From Tistrella mobilis (GTDB taxonomy: Bacteria; Pseudomonadota; Alphaproteobacteria; Tistrellales; Tistrellaceae), in contig NZ_JBBIAB010000003.1 of assembly GCF_039634785.1 (NCBI RefSeq), positions 263,724-327,723 on the forward strand: a DNA stretch of 64,000 nt, written 5' to 3'. The position numbers and the translations under genes are program-made. The notes under the pieces were generated by a model. That model worked only from the letters and a program-made list of their open reading frames with translations, did no database searches and had not been told where the DNA came from. This document shows, piece by piece, positions 45,950 to 54,536 of this stretch. Positions within the stretch are counted from its first letter, which is position 1. Every line of letters begins with the position of its first letter.

Positions 45950-47680
45950 TCAACCGGCGGCCTTGCGGCGCGCCTCGTATTTCTCCTTCTCCTCCTGCAC
46001 CAGTTCCTTCTTCGACAGCTTGCCGATCAGGGTCTTGGGCAGGGCGTCGCGGAACTCGATCTGCTTGGGCATCTCGATCGGCGACAGCCGCTCCTTCAGG
46101 AAGGCGGTCAGTTCGGCCGCGGTCAGATGGGCGCCGGCCTTCAGCTTCACGAAGGCCTTGACCGTCTGGCCGCGATATTCGTCGGGAATGCCGATGACGG
46201 TGCATTCCTCCACCAGATCATGCAGATAGACCGCCTCTTCCACCATGCGCGGATAGACGTTGTAGCCGCCGGCGATGATCAGATCCTTGATCCGGTCGAC
46301 GATGAAGGCATAGCCGTCCTCGTCCAGATAGCCGACATCGCCGGTGTGCAACCGGCCGCCGGCCATGGTCTTGGCGGTCTCTTCCGGCTTGTTCCAGTAG
46401 CCGGCCATCACCTGGGGCCCGCGGATGCAGATTTCGCCGCGGCTGCCCTGGGGCAGCACGGTCTCGCCATCCTCAAGATCGACGATCTCGATCGTGGTGC
46501 CCGGCATGGGCAGGCCGATCGAGCCTTCCTTGCTGATGCCGTTGAACGGGTTGCAGTGGGTGACGGGCGAGGTCTCGGTCAGACCATAGCCTTCGACCAG
46601 GGTGCAGCCGGTCAGCTTTTCGAAGGTCTGCTTCACCTCCAGCGGCAGCGGCGCACCGCCCGACAGGCAGTAATTGATCGACGAGAGATCGAACTCGCGG
46701 ATCTTCGGATGATGGGCGATGGCCGTGTACATGGTCGGCACGCCGGGGAACAGGCTGGGCTTCTTCTTCGCCAGCGTTTCCAGAACCTGGTCCAGTTCGA
46801 AGCGCGGCAGCATGATCATGCAGGCGCCGGCCAGGACGGAGTAATTCATGCAGACCGTCATGGCGAAGACATGGAACAGCGGCAGCACCACCATGGTGCG
46901 CTCCTGCCCTGGCCGCGCATCCGGGAACCAGGCCTCCAGCTGCCGGGCATTGGCATGCAGATTGGCATGGGTCAGCATCGCGCCCTTGGGCAGGCCGGTG
47001 GTCCCGCCGGTATATTGCAGCACCGCCACCGCGGTTTCGGGATCGATCTGAACCGGGGCATAGCGCCCGTCATTCTGCATCAGCGCCTTGTGCTGAACGA
47101 TCCGGGCGCTCTTCTCGACCTTGCCGATCTCCTTGCCCTTGACCAGCGGGAACAGCAGGTTCTTCGGGAAGGGCAGCACGCCGGCCATGGGGCAGACGAT
47201 GATCCGCTCCAGGCAGGTCTTGCCCAGCAGCTCGTGAACCTTGTCGTAGACCACCGCCAGGTCCAGCGTCACCATCACCCGGGTGCCGCTGTCGTTGACC
47301 TGATGCTCGATCTCGCGCAGCGCATAAAGCGGGTTGAAGTTGACGATCGTGGCGCCGATGGTCAGCGCCGCATAGTAGTAGACGATCGAATAGGGGGTGT
47401 TGGGCAGAAACAGCCCCACCCGGTCGCCGGGCTTCACGCCGATCTGCTGCAGCCCCTTCGCGGCCTGGCCGACCATCCGCCCGATCTCGCCGAAGGTCAG
47501 GATCTTGCCCAGAAAGTCGACCGCCGGCCGATCGGCGAAGGTCTTGACCGCGTGATCCATCAGCGAGGTCAGCGGCGCGGGCGAAATCGTCTTGCGCCAG
47601 TTCACGTCGGCAGGATATTTGCGCAACCAGACCGGCTCGGCTCCGCCGGGATCGATCCCGGCACCCATCATCTGTGTCAT
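45950..47680 (-). CDS. fadD: Long-chain fatty acid-CoA ligase
   Basis: A 576-residue AMP-forming ligase. Motifs are LQYTGGTTGLPKGAML, VEGYGLTETSPV, GRLHTGDVGYLDEDGY and the hinge RIKDLIIAGGYNVYP. It activates fatty acids to acyl-CoA, feeding the enzymes encoded just downstream. ATG 47680 has GGAGG five bases upstream; the frame is open to 47836 but that part holds the operator at 47780-47797, so the longer form is unlikely. Confidence 0.94.
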   Translation of the reverse strand: MTQMMGAGIDPGGAEPVWLRKYPADVNWRKTISPAPLTSLMDHAVKTFADRPAVDFLGKILTFGEIGRMVGQAAKGLQQIGVKPGDRVGLFLPNTPYSIVYYYAALTIGATIVNFNPLYALREIEHQVNDSGTRVMVTLDLAVVYDKVHELLGKTCLERIIVCPMAGVLPFPKNLLFPLVKGKEIGKVEKSARIVQHKALMQNDGRYAPVQIDPETAVAVLQYTGGTTGLPKGAMLTHANLHANARQLEAWFPDARPGQERTMVVLPLFHVFAMTVCMNYSVLAGACMIMLPRFELDQVLETLAKKKPSLFPGVPTMYTAIAHHPKIREFDLSSINYCLSGGAPLPLEVKQTFEKLTGCTLVEGYGLTETSPVTHCNPFNGISKEGSIGLPMPGTTIEIVDLEDGETVLPQGSRGEICIRGPQVMAGYWNKPEETAKTMAGGRLHTGDVGYLDEDGYAFIVDRIKDLIIAGGYNVYPRMVEEAVYLHDLVEECTVIGIPDEYRGQTVKAFVKLKAGAHLTAAELTAFLKERLSPIEMPKQIEFRDALPKTLIGKLSKKELVQEEKEKYEARRKAAG

Positions 47681-47779
47681 TGGTCCTCCCGAGACCTTGT
47701 CGCGACCCCGGTGCCCGCCCCTGCCCGGCCCGGACCCCGTACCGCTTCCTTGATGAGCCGTCCCCCAACGGCAAAACCG

Positions 47780-47797
47780 GTTTCCGTATACGTCAAC
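47780..47797. promoter_or_regulatory. Second MerR-type operator, upstream of the acyl-CoA ligase
   Basis: GTTTCCGTATACGTCAAC matches the corresponding 18 bases of the first operator at 16 positions. It lies 100 bases upstream of the ligase start, where it could control transcription. The pairing of the two sites around one regulator gene supports joint control. Confidence 0.6.
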
Positions 47798-48074
47798 CGG
47801 CCGTTCGACTATCCCAGGACACGCGCCCCGGATCAACAGTCACGCCGCGAACCGGCGCCGGATTCTTTGCCAGCCGCATATGCCCGGACGCAACCATGGG
47901 TCTGCCCTCAACCCAGAGTTACAATACCCGGAATCATGTCTCAAGACAGGTCGGAACGATCGGGAGGATTGTCAATCGGATCGGGGCAACGTCGGGGATT
48001 GAAAGCGCATGACAGGCGGCCCAGTTTCACGGGATCATCGGTGGCATACGGCACGATCCCGGGGGAACAGAAAT
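47798..48074. other. Intergenic region before the toxin-antitoxin genes
   Basis: About 280 bases between the ligase operator and the 73-residue protein gene. It is less G+C-rich than its surroundings. A box TTGTCA is seen near 47970 without a good -10 partner. GGGGGAAC at 48061-48068 serves as ribosome site for the gene at 48075. Nothing else is recognised. Confidence 0.35.
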
Positions 48075-48296
48075 ATGTCGACAGCACCGGAGGATACTCT
48101 GGCGCGGATGCTGGACGAGGCAGGCGAGGACAGCTCAGAGGCTGCCGGACACCTCGCTGCCGGGCGCCCGATCTACTACAGAACCTCCGACCTTCCACCG
48201 CGGCAGGTCATCAAACAGTATCCTGACGGCCGCAGGGAACTGGTGAGCTTTGAAACCGGCCGGGAAACCCTGATCGGGGAGCTGTCGGCAGCGTGA
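48075..48296 (+). CDS. Small protein upstream of a zeta-like toxin, probable antitoxin
   Basis: A 73-residue acidic protein (MSTAPEDTLARMLDEAGEDS at the N-terminus) I do not recognise by family. It contains YRTSDLPPRQVIKQYPDGRREL, a pattern seen in short partners of zeta-like kinases. The gene overlaps the next by four bases (GTGA), and the next product is a zeta-type P-loop kinase, so an antitoxin role is the natural inference. No DNA-binding motif is obvious. Confidence 0.7.
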   Translation: MSTAPEDTLARMLDEAGEDSSEAAGHLAAGRPIYYRTSDLPPRQVIKQYPDGRRELVSFETGRETLIGELSAA

Positions 48297-48874
48297 CTCG
48301 CCTGTGGGTGATCGCCGGCCCCAACGGCGCCGGCAAATCGAGCCTGACGCGCCGTTACATCTCTCTTTTGACGCGGTTGCACGTCATCAATCCTGACACC
48401 ATTGCTGCGAATCTTGCGGGCGGCGGCCGCTTCACCGCAGACCAGGCGGCACGCGCCGGCAGAGTGGCCCTGAAGGAGCAGCGCCTTTATCTGGCCGAGC
48501 GCCGAAGCTTTGCCGTCGAGACGACACTGACCGGACAGGCCCCTCTCCGCCTTCTGACGACGGCAAGAGACGTCGGCTACAAAACCAGCCTCGTCTATGT
48601 CGGTCTGGACGATGTGGGCCTGTCATTGGCGCGCGTCGCGGCACGTGTTTCCGCGGGTGGCCATGACATACCGCCCGCAGATATCCTCAGACGTTTCGAC
48701 CGAAGCATGGCGAACCTCCACAGGGCCCTGCCGCTGGTGGACAGGCTCTGGCTGTTCGACAACTCCCGAGATCGGTGGCGCCTTATCCTTCGCACGGAAG
48801 GCCGACACCTTCGCTTCGCAAGCCCTGACCTGCCGCGCTGGGCAGCAGACATCGTGACAGGTTACAGGCGCTGA
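48293..48874 (+). CDS. Zeta toxin-like P-loop kinase
   Basis: A 193-residue protein with Walker A GPNGAGKSS at 9-17, a substrate region INPDTIAANLAGG, the segment FAVETTLTGQ and the C-terminal pattern ARVSAGGHDIPPADILRRFDRS. This is the zeta-like group (COG4185). Epsilon-zeta toxins phosphorylate UDP-N-acetylglucosamine and block wall synthesis; the chromosomal group is less studied. It begins with GTG inside the stop of the small upstream gene. Its 3' end overlaps the convergent gene by 13 bases. Confidence 0.82.
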   Translation: MTRLWVIAGPNGAGKSSLTRRYISLLTRLHVINPDTIAANLAGGGRFTADQAARAGRVALKEQRLYLAERRSFAVETTLTGQAPLRLLTTARDVGYKTSLVYVGLDDVGLSLARVAARVSAGGHDIPPADILRRFDRSMANLHRALPLVDRLWLFDNSRDRWRLILRTEGRHLRFASPDLPRWAADIVTGYRR

Positions 48875-49326
48875 TCGCCCGCAGACCTTGGGCGACGCGC
48901 CCCGATCACTGTTGCAACCACCCCAAGCATCACCTGCCCGGGCACGACGATCATCCGCGCCATGCCGCTGAAGGCATTGGCGTCCTTGTAGATGAAGGGG
49001 GTGATCTGTTCGGCGGGGCCGATATGAATATAGAGATACCAGCCGAGGCAGGCCCGGCCCAGCGTCAGAGCGGCGCAGGCTGCCGCCAGCGGCCAGCCGG
49101 GGCGCCCCGCCAGTCTGAGGGTGAGGAAGACCAAGGCGAGCAGGCCGCAGACGATGAACTCGACCATGAAAAAGGCGACGTCGACGATGTCGTAGGTCGC
49201 ATGCATCCCCCGAGGCGGGGCACGCAGCAGGGCCAGGAAATCCAGCACCTCGACCAGCAGAAAAGCCGCATAGGCGCCATAGGCGGCTATGACGAGGCCA
49301 AGGATGCGGCGCAGGGCGGTGGTCAT
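48862..49326 (-). CDS. Four-helix membrane protein of unknown function
   Basis: A 154-residue protein with four hydrophobic segments (about 7-32, 48-75, 80-105 and 122-142). No family is recognised. The start MTTALRRILG lies at 49326, ten bases past the stop of the exported protein at 49337, so the two are probably co-transcribed. The C-terminus is basic. Confidence 0.72.
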   Translation of the reverse strand: MTTALRRILGLVIAAYGAYAAFLLVEVLDFLALLRAPPRGMHATYDIVDVAFFMVEFIVCGLLALVFLTLRLAGRPGWPLAAACAALTLGRACLGWYLYIHIGPAEQITPFIYKDANAFSGMARMIVVPGQVMLGVVATVIGARRPRSAGDQRL

Positions 49327-49336
49327 CCGACTGCCG

Positions 49337-49969
49337 TTATCCCTGGGGTTGGAGCGCACGCAGCCGCTCCATATGGGGGCGCATCGCCTCCAGCTCGGCC
49401 GCGGGGATCGCCATCACCGGGCGGTTCATCTCTTCCGACGGGCCGTAGCTCTGCAGCAGCTGCTGCTTCTGGGCGTCGGTCAGCTGGTCGCTGTCGCGGA
49501 TCCGCGTTCTCAGGGCATCACGCTCGGCCCGGGCGGCAACCGATGCCGGGCTGTCGTAATCGAGCGTCAGATAAGCCTGCATGATCCGATCGCCGGTCGC
49601 GGCCCAGGCAGCGAGATCGGCAAAACCGCGCTTCATCATCATGGCCGAGGCCTCGTGCCATTCCGGCATGCCCTCGATCGCGGCGGTCATCGCCGCAAGA
49701 TCCCGGCCCGGCTGCGTCGGCGTCGCCGCCCGATGATCGCGGATCGCCTGGCCGATCTCCGCGCGCCGATCCGGCGGCAGAGCCCCCGACCAGGCCGTGA
49801 ACGCCTGCCAGCTGTCGAGCCAGCGGCTCACCACCTCGCCGGTCAAGGGACCGTCCTCGGCGACAGCTGCCTCCCCGGCGGCATGCGCGGCGCGGGGGGC
49901 GGCCACGACCGCGGTCATCGGAAGGGCGGCGGCAAGCGCCAGAACCAGCAGGCGGCGGGCGATCTGCAC
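49337..49969 (-). CDS. Exported protein, paralogue of its upstream neighbour
   Basis: A 210-residue protein with a signal peptide (cleavage near AHAAG). The start is GTG at 49969, with AGGAT upstream, because no ATG lies before the signal sequence. It shares an ordered set of segments with the gene at 50061-50717: a Trp-Leu-Asp segment (VVSRWLDSWQAFTAWSGALP), GDRIMQAYLTLDYDS, and LTDAQKQQLLQSYG. The mature protein is helical and resembles small periplasmic LTxxQ-like proteins, but I cannot name a family. Confidence 0.8.
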   Translation of the reverse strand: MQIARRLLVLALAAALPMTAVVAAPRAAHAAGEAAVAEDGPLTGEVVSRWLDSWQAFTAWSGALPPDRRAEIGQAIRDHRAATPTQPGRDLAAMTAAIEGMPEWHEASAMMMKRGFADLAAWAATGDRIMQAYLTLDYDSPASVAARAERDALRTRIRDSDQLTDAQKQQLLQSYGPSEEMNRPVMAIPAAELEAMRPHMERLRALQPQG

Positions 49970-50060
49970 GGGCGGATCCTCATGGCGCAGGAGAAGAGAA
50001 GGCGGGGAAGCGGGCGACGCCGACGCAGCGCCAGCCCGCCAGATCGGTCTGCCCGCCGGA

Positions 50061-50717
50061 TCAGTCGCTGCCGCCCATGCTCCGGATGCGCTCCAGATGC
50101 GGCTGCACCGCGGCAATGTCGGCCGGGTCGGCCTTGCCGGCCTGGTCCATCATCGCCCCGGCATTGCCCAGCATCTGCAGCATCATCTTCTTCTGCTCGG
50201 CGGTCATGTCGGGCGAATTCATGATCTGGCTGCGCGCAGCCTCCATCTCGGCCCGCTGGCCCTGGACGTCCTCGCCCTGCATCTCGATCGCCATATAGGC
50301 CTGCATCACGCGGTCGCCGACGGTCGCCCAGTCGTCGAGGCCCGAGAAGCCGTGTTTCGAGACGATGCCCGCCGCCTGCGCCGCCTCGGGCGCGCCGGCC
50401 ATGCGCGACACGGCGGCAGAGAGCATGCGCCCGTCGGCCATATCTCCCATCATCGCCGCAGGGTCGCCGGCCCCGTCCAGCGCCTCGCGACGGTCTTCGG
50501 GCAGGGTGTTGCTCCAGGCTTCCAGCGCCTGCGAAGCATCGAGCCAGCGGCCAACCGTGCCGCTGTCGAGGCCGGCCGCGCGGGCGGGGCCGGCAAGGCC
50601 CAAAGGCAGCGCCACGGCCAGGGCCGCGGGCAGTGCCAGGGGCAGCGCCGCGGCCAGGCTGGCCGTGGTGGCGCGGAAGGCGGCCGCGGCAAGGCGGCGG
50701 CGAAGGATCGCGGTCAT
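50061..50717 (-). CDS. Exported helical protein, paralogue of the next gene
   Basis: A 218-residue protein with a long, Ala- and Leu-rich signal peptide (cleavage near ARAAG). Segments TVGRWLDASQALEAWSNTLP, GDRVMQAYMAIEMQG and MTAEQKKMMLQMLG match its neighbour at 49337-49969 in the same order, showing tandem duplication and divergence. It is methionine-rich in the middle (MMGDMADGRM). The ATG at 50717 begins the signal; GGGAG lies about ten bases upstream. Role unknown; periplasmic. Confidence 0.8.
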   Translation of the reverse strand: MTAILRRRLAAAAFRATTASLAAALPLALPAALAVALPLGLAGPARAAGLDSGTVGRWLDASQALEAWSNTLPEDRREALDGAGDPAAMMGDMADGRMLSAAVSRMAGAPEAAQAAGIVSKHGFSGLDDWATVGDRVMQAYMAIEMQGEDVQGQRAEMEAARSQIMNSPDMTAEQKKMMLQMLGNAGAMMDQAGKADPADIAAVQPHLERIRSMGGSD

Positions 50718-50855
50718 CGTCCAGACGTCTCCCATCCAGGCGGGCCTTCTGCCCGCCGGCACGATCGGACCGGGGCCCCGGGCCGGTGGATCCGGCCTCT
50801 TGCGGTCCTGATGCGATGCATCACCCGACTATATTGCCGGACCGGCACGCCCGCG

Positions 50856-51845
50856 TCAGCGGTCGAGACGCGCGGTCAGCTCTTCCGCCGCGGCGGCCAG
50901 ACGCCGGAACGGCCCCTGCCCTGCCGGGGCACCGGCATCCGCGCGGCCCAGGCGGCGCAGACCCTCGGTTCCGAAACGATCCTTGAGCGACGAGGCGATC
51001 CAGCCTTCGGCCTGGGCCGCGCGCCGCGGCGCCAGCCGGTCTTCGGCGACCAGCCAGTCGTGATGACGGTCGGCGGCGGCGATCAGATCCCCGATCCCCT
51101 CGCCCGTCGCCGAGGCGACCTTCAGCACCGGCACCTTCCAGCCGTCAGCCCTGAGGCCCACGGCCTTGAGCGCGGTTGCGACATCGGTGCGGGCGCGTTC
51201 CGCCGCAGGCCCGATATCGGCCTTGGTCACCACCGCCAGATCCGGGATCTCCATGATCCCCGCCTTCATGAACTGCAGGCTGTCGCCCGAAGCGGGCTGG
51301 ACGCAGAACAGCACCGTGTCGGCGACCTCTTCCACATCGGTCTCGGACTGGCCGACGCCCACCGTTTCGACCAGCACCACATCGAACACCGCGCGCATCA
51401 GCACGGTGGCGGCGATGGTCAGATCGGCAAGCCCGCCCAGCCGGTCGCGGGCGGCCATCGAGCGGATGAACACGCCCTGGTCTTCGGGATCGGTCTGAAT
51501 CCGGGTCCGGTCGCCAAGCAGCGCGCCCTTGGTACGCTTCGACGACGGGTCGACGGCGATCACGCCCACGCTGCGGCCCTGGTCGCGATAGGACCGGATC
51601 AGGGCCGAAAGCAGCGAGGATTTGCCGACGCCGGGCGGACCGGTGATGCCCAGAACCCGGGCGGCCGGCGCCTCGTGCGCGGCATCGAGCAGGGCCGCCG
51701 TCTCGGGCCGCCCGGCCCGGCTTTCCAGCTCCGCCAGCGCGCGGGCGAGCGCCGGCTTGCCGCCGCCCCGGATGGCGTCGAGACGGCGGAGGCCGGCAGC
51801 GCTGCTGCCGGCCTCCATCCTGTTCCCGTCGGAACCGCCTGTCAT
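50856..51845 (-). CDS. meaB: MeaB, methylmalonyl-CoA mutase-associated GTPase
   Basis: A 329-residue G3E-type GTPase: P-loop GPPGVGKSS, switch region DPSSKRTKGALLGDRTRI, Walker B VLVETVGVGQSETD and a base-recognition segment VVTKADI. MeaB protects and reloads the cobalamin enzyme methylmalonyl-CoA mutase, which clears propionyl-CoA from odd-chain and branched acids. The mutase genes are not in the window. The start may be 51845 or 51818. It begins 17 bases after the ppdK stop. Confidence 0.92.
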   Translation of the reverse strand: MTGGSDGNRMEAGSSAAGLRRLDAIRGGGKPALARALAELESRAGRPETAALLDAAHEAPAARVLGITGPPGVGKSSLLSALIRSYRDQGRSVGVIAVDPSSKRTKGALLGDRTRIQTDPEDQGVFIRSMAARDRLGGLADLTIAATVLMRAVFDVVLVETVGVGQSETDVEEVADTVLFCVQPASGDSLQFMKAGIMEIPDLAVVTKADIGPAAERARTDVATALKAVGLRADGWKVPVLKVASATGEGIGDLIAAADRHHDWLVAEDRLAPRRAAQAEGWIASSLKDRFGTEGLRRLGRADAGAPAGQGPFRRLAAAAEELTARLDR

Positions 51846-51861
51846 GCCGCTGTCCCGGCCG

Positions 51862-54528
51862 TCAGCCGCGGGCGCGGAGCGCCGCCTGGGCGGCGGCCAG
51901 ACGCGCGATCGGCACGCGGTAAGGCGAGCACGAGACGTAGTCGAGGCCGGCGCGCTGGCAGAAGTCGATCGACGCCGGATCGCCGCCATGCTCGCCGCAG
52001 ATGCCGAGCTTGATGTCGGGGCGGGTCGAACGGCCACGCTCGGCCGCGATCTTCACCAGTTCGCCGACGCCATCCTGGTCCAGGCTGACGAAAGGATCCT
52101 GATCGAAGATGCCGGCCTCGCGATAGCTGTCGAGGAAGGCGCCCGAATCGTCGCGGCTGATGCCGAAGGTGGTCTGGGTCAGGTCGTTGGTGCCGAAGCT
52201 GAAGAACTCGCCCACCTCGGCGATCTTCGCGGCCTGAAGGGCGGCACGCGGCAGCTCGATCATGGTGCCGACCAGATATTCGACCTTCGCGCCCTTCTCG
52301 GCGAAGACCTTGGCCGCGGTGTCGTCGACCAGCTTGCGCAGGATCTCCAGCTCACGACGGGTCGCGACCAGCGGGATCATGATCTCAGGGGTCACGGTCT
52401 GGCCCAGCTCGGCCGAGACCTCGACCGCGGCTTCCAGGATCGCGCGGGCCTGCATCTCGTAGATCTCGGGATACGAGATGCCCAGACGGCAGCCGCGATG
52501 ACCCAGCATCGGGTTGCTCTCGTGCAGGGCCGAGGCGCGGGCGGCCAGCTTCTGCGCGTCCATGCCCGAGGCGGCGGCCACCTCGGCGATTTCCTTCTCG
52601 CTGTGCGGCAGGAACTCGTGAAGCGGCGGGTCGAGCAGGCGCACCGTCACCGGCAGGCCGGCCATGATCCGGAACAGCGAGACGAAGTCGCCGCGCTGCA
52701 TCGGCAGCAGCTTGGCCAGCGCCGCGCGACGGCCGTCGGCATCGTCCGACAGGATCATCTGGCGCACCGCGATGATGCGGTCGTCGCTGAAGAACATGTG
52801 CTCGGTCCGGCAGAGGCCGATGCCCTCGGCACCGAAGGTGCGCGCGGTCTCGGCATCCAGCGGGGTCTCGGCATTGGTGCGGACCTTGAGGGTGCGGATC
52901 TCGTCCGCCCAGGCCATCAGCGTGCCGAAATCGCCCGACAGGTCCGGCTTGATGGTCGGCACGCGGCCGAGCATGACCTCGCCCTTGCCGCCGTCGATGG
53001 TGATGGTCTCACCCGCCTTGACGGTGACGTCGCCGACGGTGAACTGGCCCTTCGCATAGTCGATGCGCACGGTGCCGGCGCCCGACACGCAGGCGCGGCC
53101 CATGCCGCGGGCGACCACCGCCGCATGGCTGGTCATGCCGCCGCGGGCGGTCAGGATGCCGCGGGCGGCATGCATGCCGTGAATGTCTTCGGGGCTGGTC
53201 TCGATGCGGACCAGGATGACGTCCTCGCCGCCCTGCGCACGCTTCTCGGCCTCGTCGGCGGTGAAGACCACCACACCCGAGGCGGCACCGGGAGAGGCCG
53301 GCAGACCCTTGGCGATGACCTGCTTGGGCGCCTTGGGATCCAGCGTCGGGTGCAGCAGCTGATCCAGCGCCTGGGCCTCGATGCGGGCCACGGCCTGCTC
53401 GTGGGTGATCAGCCCCTCTTCCGCCATGTCGACCGCGATCTTGAGCGCGGCGGCAGCGGTGCGCTTGCCGTTGCGGGTCTGCAGCATATAGAGCCGGCCC
53501 TGCTGGACCGTGAACTCGATGTCCTGCATATCCCGGTAGTGCTGCTCCAGCCGGTCCTTCACGGTGACCAGCTCGGCGAACACCTCGGGCATCTCCTCTT
53601 CCATCGAGGGATCGGAGGATCCGTTGGCCTGCTTGCCGGCAACCGTCAGGTGCTGCGGGGTGCGGATGCCCGCCACCACGTCCTCGCCCTGGGCGTTGAC
53701 CAGGAACTCGCCGTAGAACTCCTTGACGCCGGTCGAGGGGTTGCGGGTGAAGGCCACGCCGGTCGCGCAGTCATCGCCCATGTTGCCGAACACCATCGCC
53801 TGCACGTTGACGGCGGTGCCCCATTCGGCGGGGATGTTGTGCAGACGGCGATAGGTCTTGGCGCGCTGGTTCATCCACGACCCGAACACCGCGCTGATCG
53901 CGCCCCAGAGCTGCTCGCGCGGGTCATCCGGGAACGGACGGCCCAGCTCGCGCTCGACGATCGCCTTGTAGTCGTCGATCAGCGACTTCCAGTCCCCGGC
54001 GGTCATCTCGGTGTCGAGATGGTAGCCGCGCTCTTCCTTGCGCGCCTCCAGCCGGTCCTCGAAGAAGCTGTGGTCGACGCCCAGCACGACGTCGGAATAC
54101 ATCTGGATGAAGCGACGATAGCTGTCATAGGCGAAGCGCTCGTCGCCACTGCGGCGGGCGAGGCCTTCGACCGTCACCGGGCTGAGGCCCAGGTTCAGCA
54201 CCGTATCCATCATGCCGGGCATCGAGGCGCGGGCACCGGAGCGGACCGAGACCAGCAGCGGGTTCTCGGCATCGCCGAAGCGCATGCCCATCTCGGTCTC
54301 GACCTTGGCCAGCGCTTCCGACACCTGCGCCTCAAGCTCGGCCGGATAGCTCTGGCCGTTGGCGTAGTAATAGGTGCAGACCTCGGTGGTGATCGTCAGA
54401 CCGGGCGGAACCGGCAGGCCCAGATTGCTCATCTCGGCCAGGTTCGCACCCTTGCCGCCGAGAAGATTACGCATGTCAGCGGTGCCTTCGGAGCCGTTGC
54501 GGCCGAAACTGTACACCCACTTGGTCAT
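51862..54528 (-). CDS. ppdK: Pyruvate, phosphate dikinase
   Basis: An 888-residue enzyme with nucleotide-binding (about 1-340), phosphohistidine (about 390-510, GGMTSHAAVVARGMG with the swivelling histidine) and PEP/pyruvate domains (from about 530, with CRTEHMFF and GTNDLTQTTFG). It makes PEP from pyruvate, ATP and phosphate in gluconeogenesis. ATG 54528 lies eight bases past the glyS stop, giving the order glyQ-glyS-ppdK-meaB. This order is common in Rhodospirillales and relatives. Confidence 0.96.
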   Translation of the reverse strand: MTKWVYSFGRNGSEGTADMRNLLGGKGANLAEMSNLGLPVPPGLTITTEVCTYYYANGQSYPAELEAQVSEALAKVETEMGMRFGDAENPLLVSVRSGARASMPGMMDTVLNLGLSPVTVEGLARRSGDERFAYDSYRRFIQMYSDVVLGVDHSFFEDRLEARKEERGYHLDTEMTAGDWKSLIDDYKAIVERELGRPFPDDPREQLWGAISAVFGSWMNQRAKTYRRLHNIPAEWGTAVNVQAMVFGNMGDDCATGVAFTRNPSTGVKEFYGEFLVNAQGEDVVAGIRTPQHLTVAGKQANGSSDPSMEEEMPEVFAELVTVKDRLEQHYRDMQDIEFTVQQGRLYMLQTRNGKRTAAAALKIAVDMAEEGLITHEQAVARIEAQALDQLLHPTLDPKAPKQVIAKGLPASPGAASGVVVFTADEAEKRAQGGEDVILVRIETSPEDIHGMHAARGILTARGGMTSHAAVVARGMGRACVSGAGTVRIDYAKGQFTVGDVTVKAGETITIDGGKGEVMLGRVPTIKPDLSGDFGTLMAWADEIRTLKVRTNAETPLDAETARTFGAEGIGLCRTEHMFFSDDRIIAVRQMILSDDADGRRAALAKLLPMQRGDFVSLFRIMAGLPVTVRLLDPPLHEFLPHSEKEIAEVAAASGMDAQKLAARASALHESNPMLGHRGCRLGISYPEIYEMQARAILEAAVEVSAELGQTVTPEIMIPLVATRRELEILRKLVDDTAAKVFAEKGAKVEYLVGTMIELPRAALQAAKIAEVGEFFSFGTNDLTQTTFGISRDDSGAFLDSYREAGIFDQDPFVSLDQDGVGELVKIAAERGRSTRPDIKLGICGEHGGDPASIDFCQRAGLDYVSCSPYRVPIARLAAAQAALRARG

Positions 54529-54536
54529 CGGTCGAC

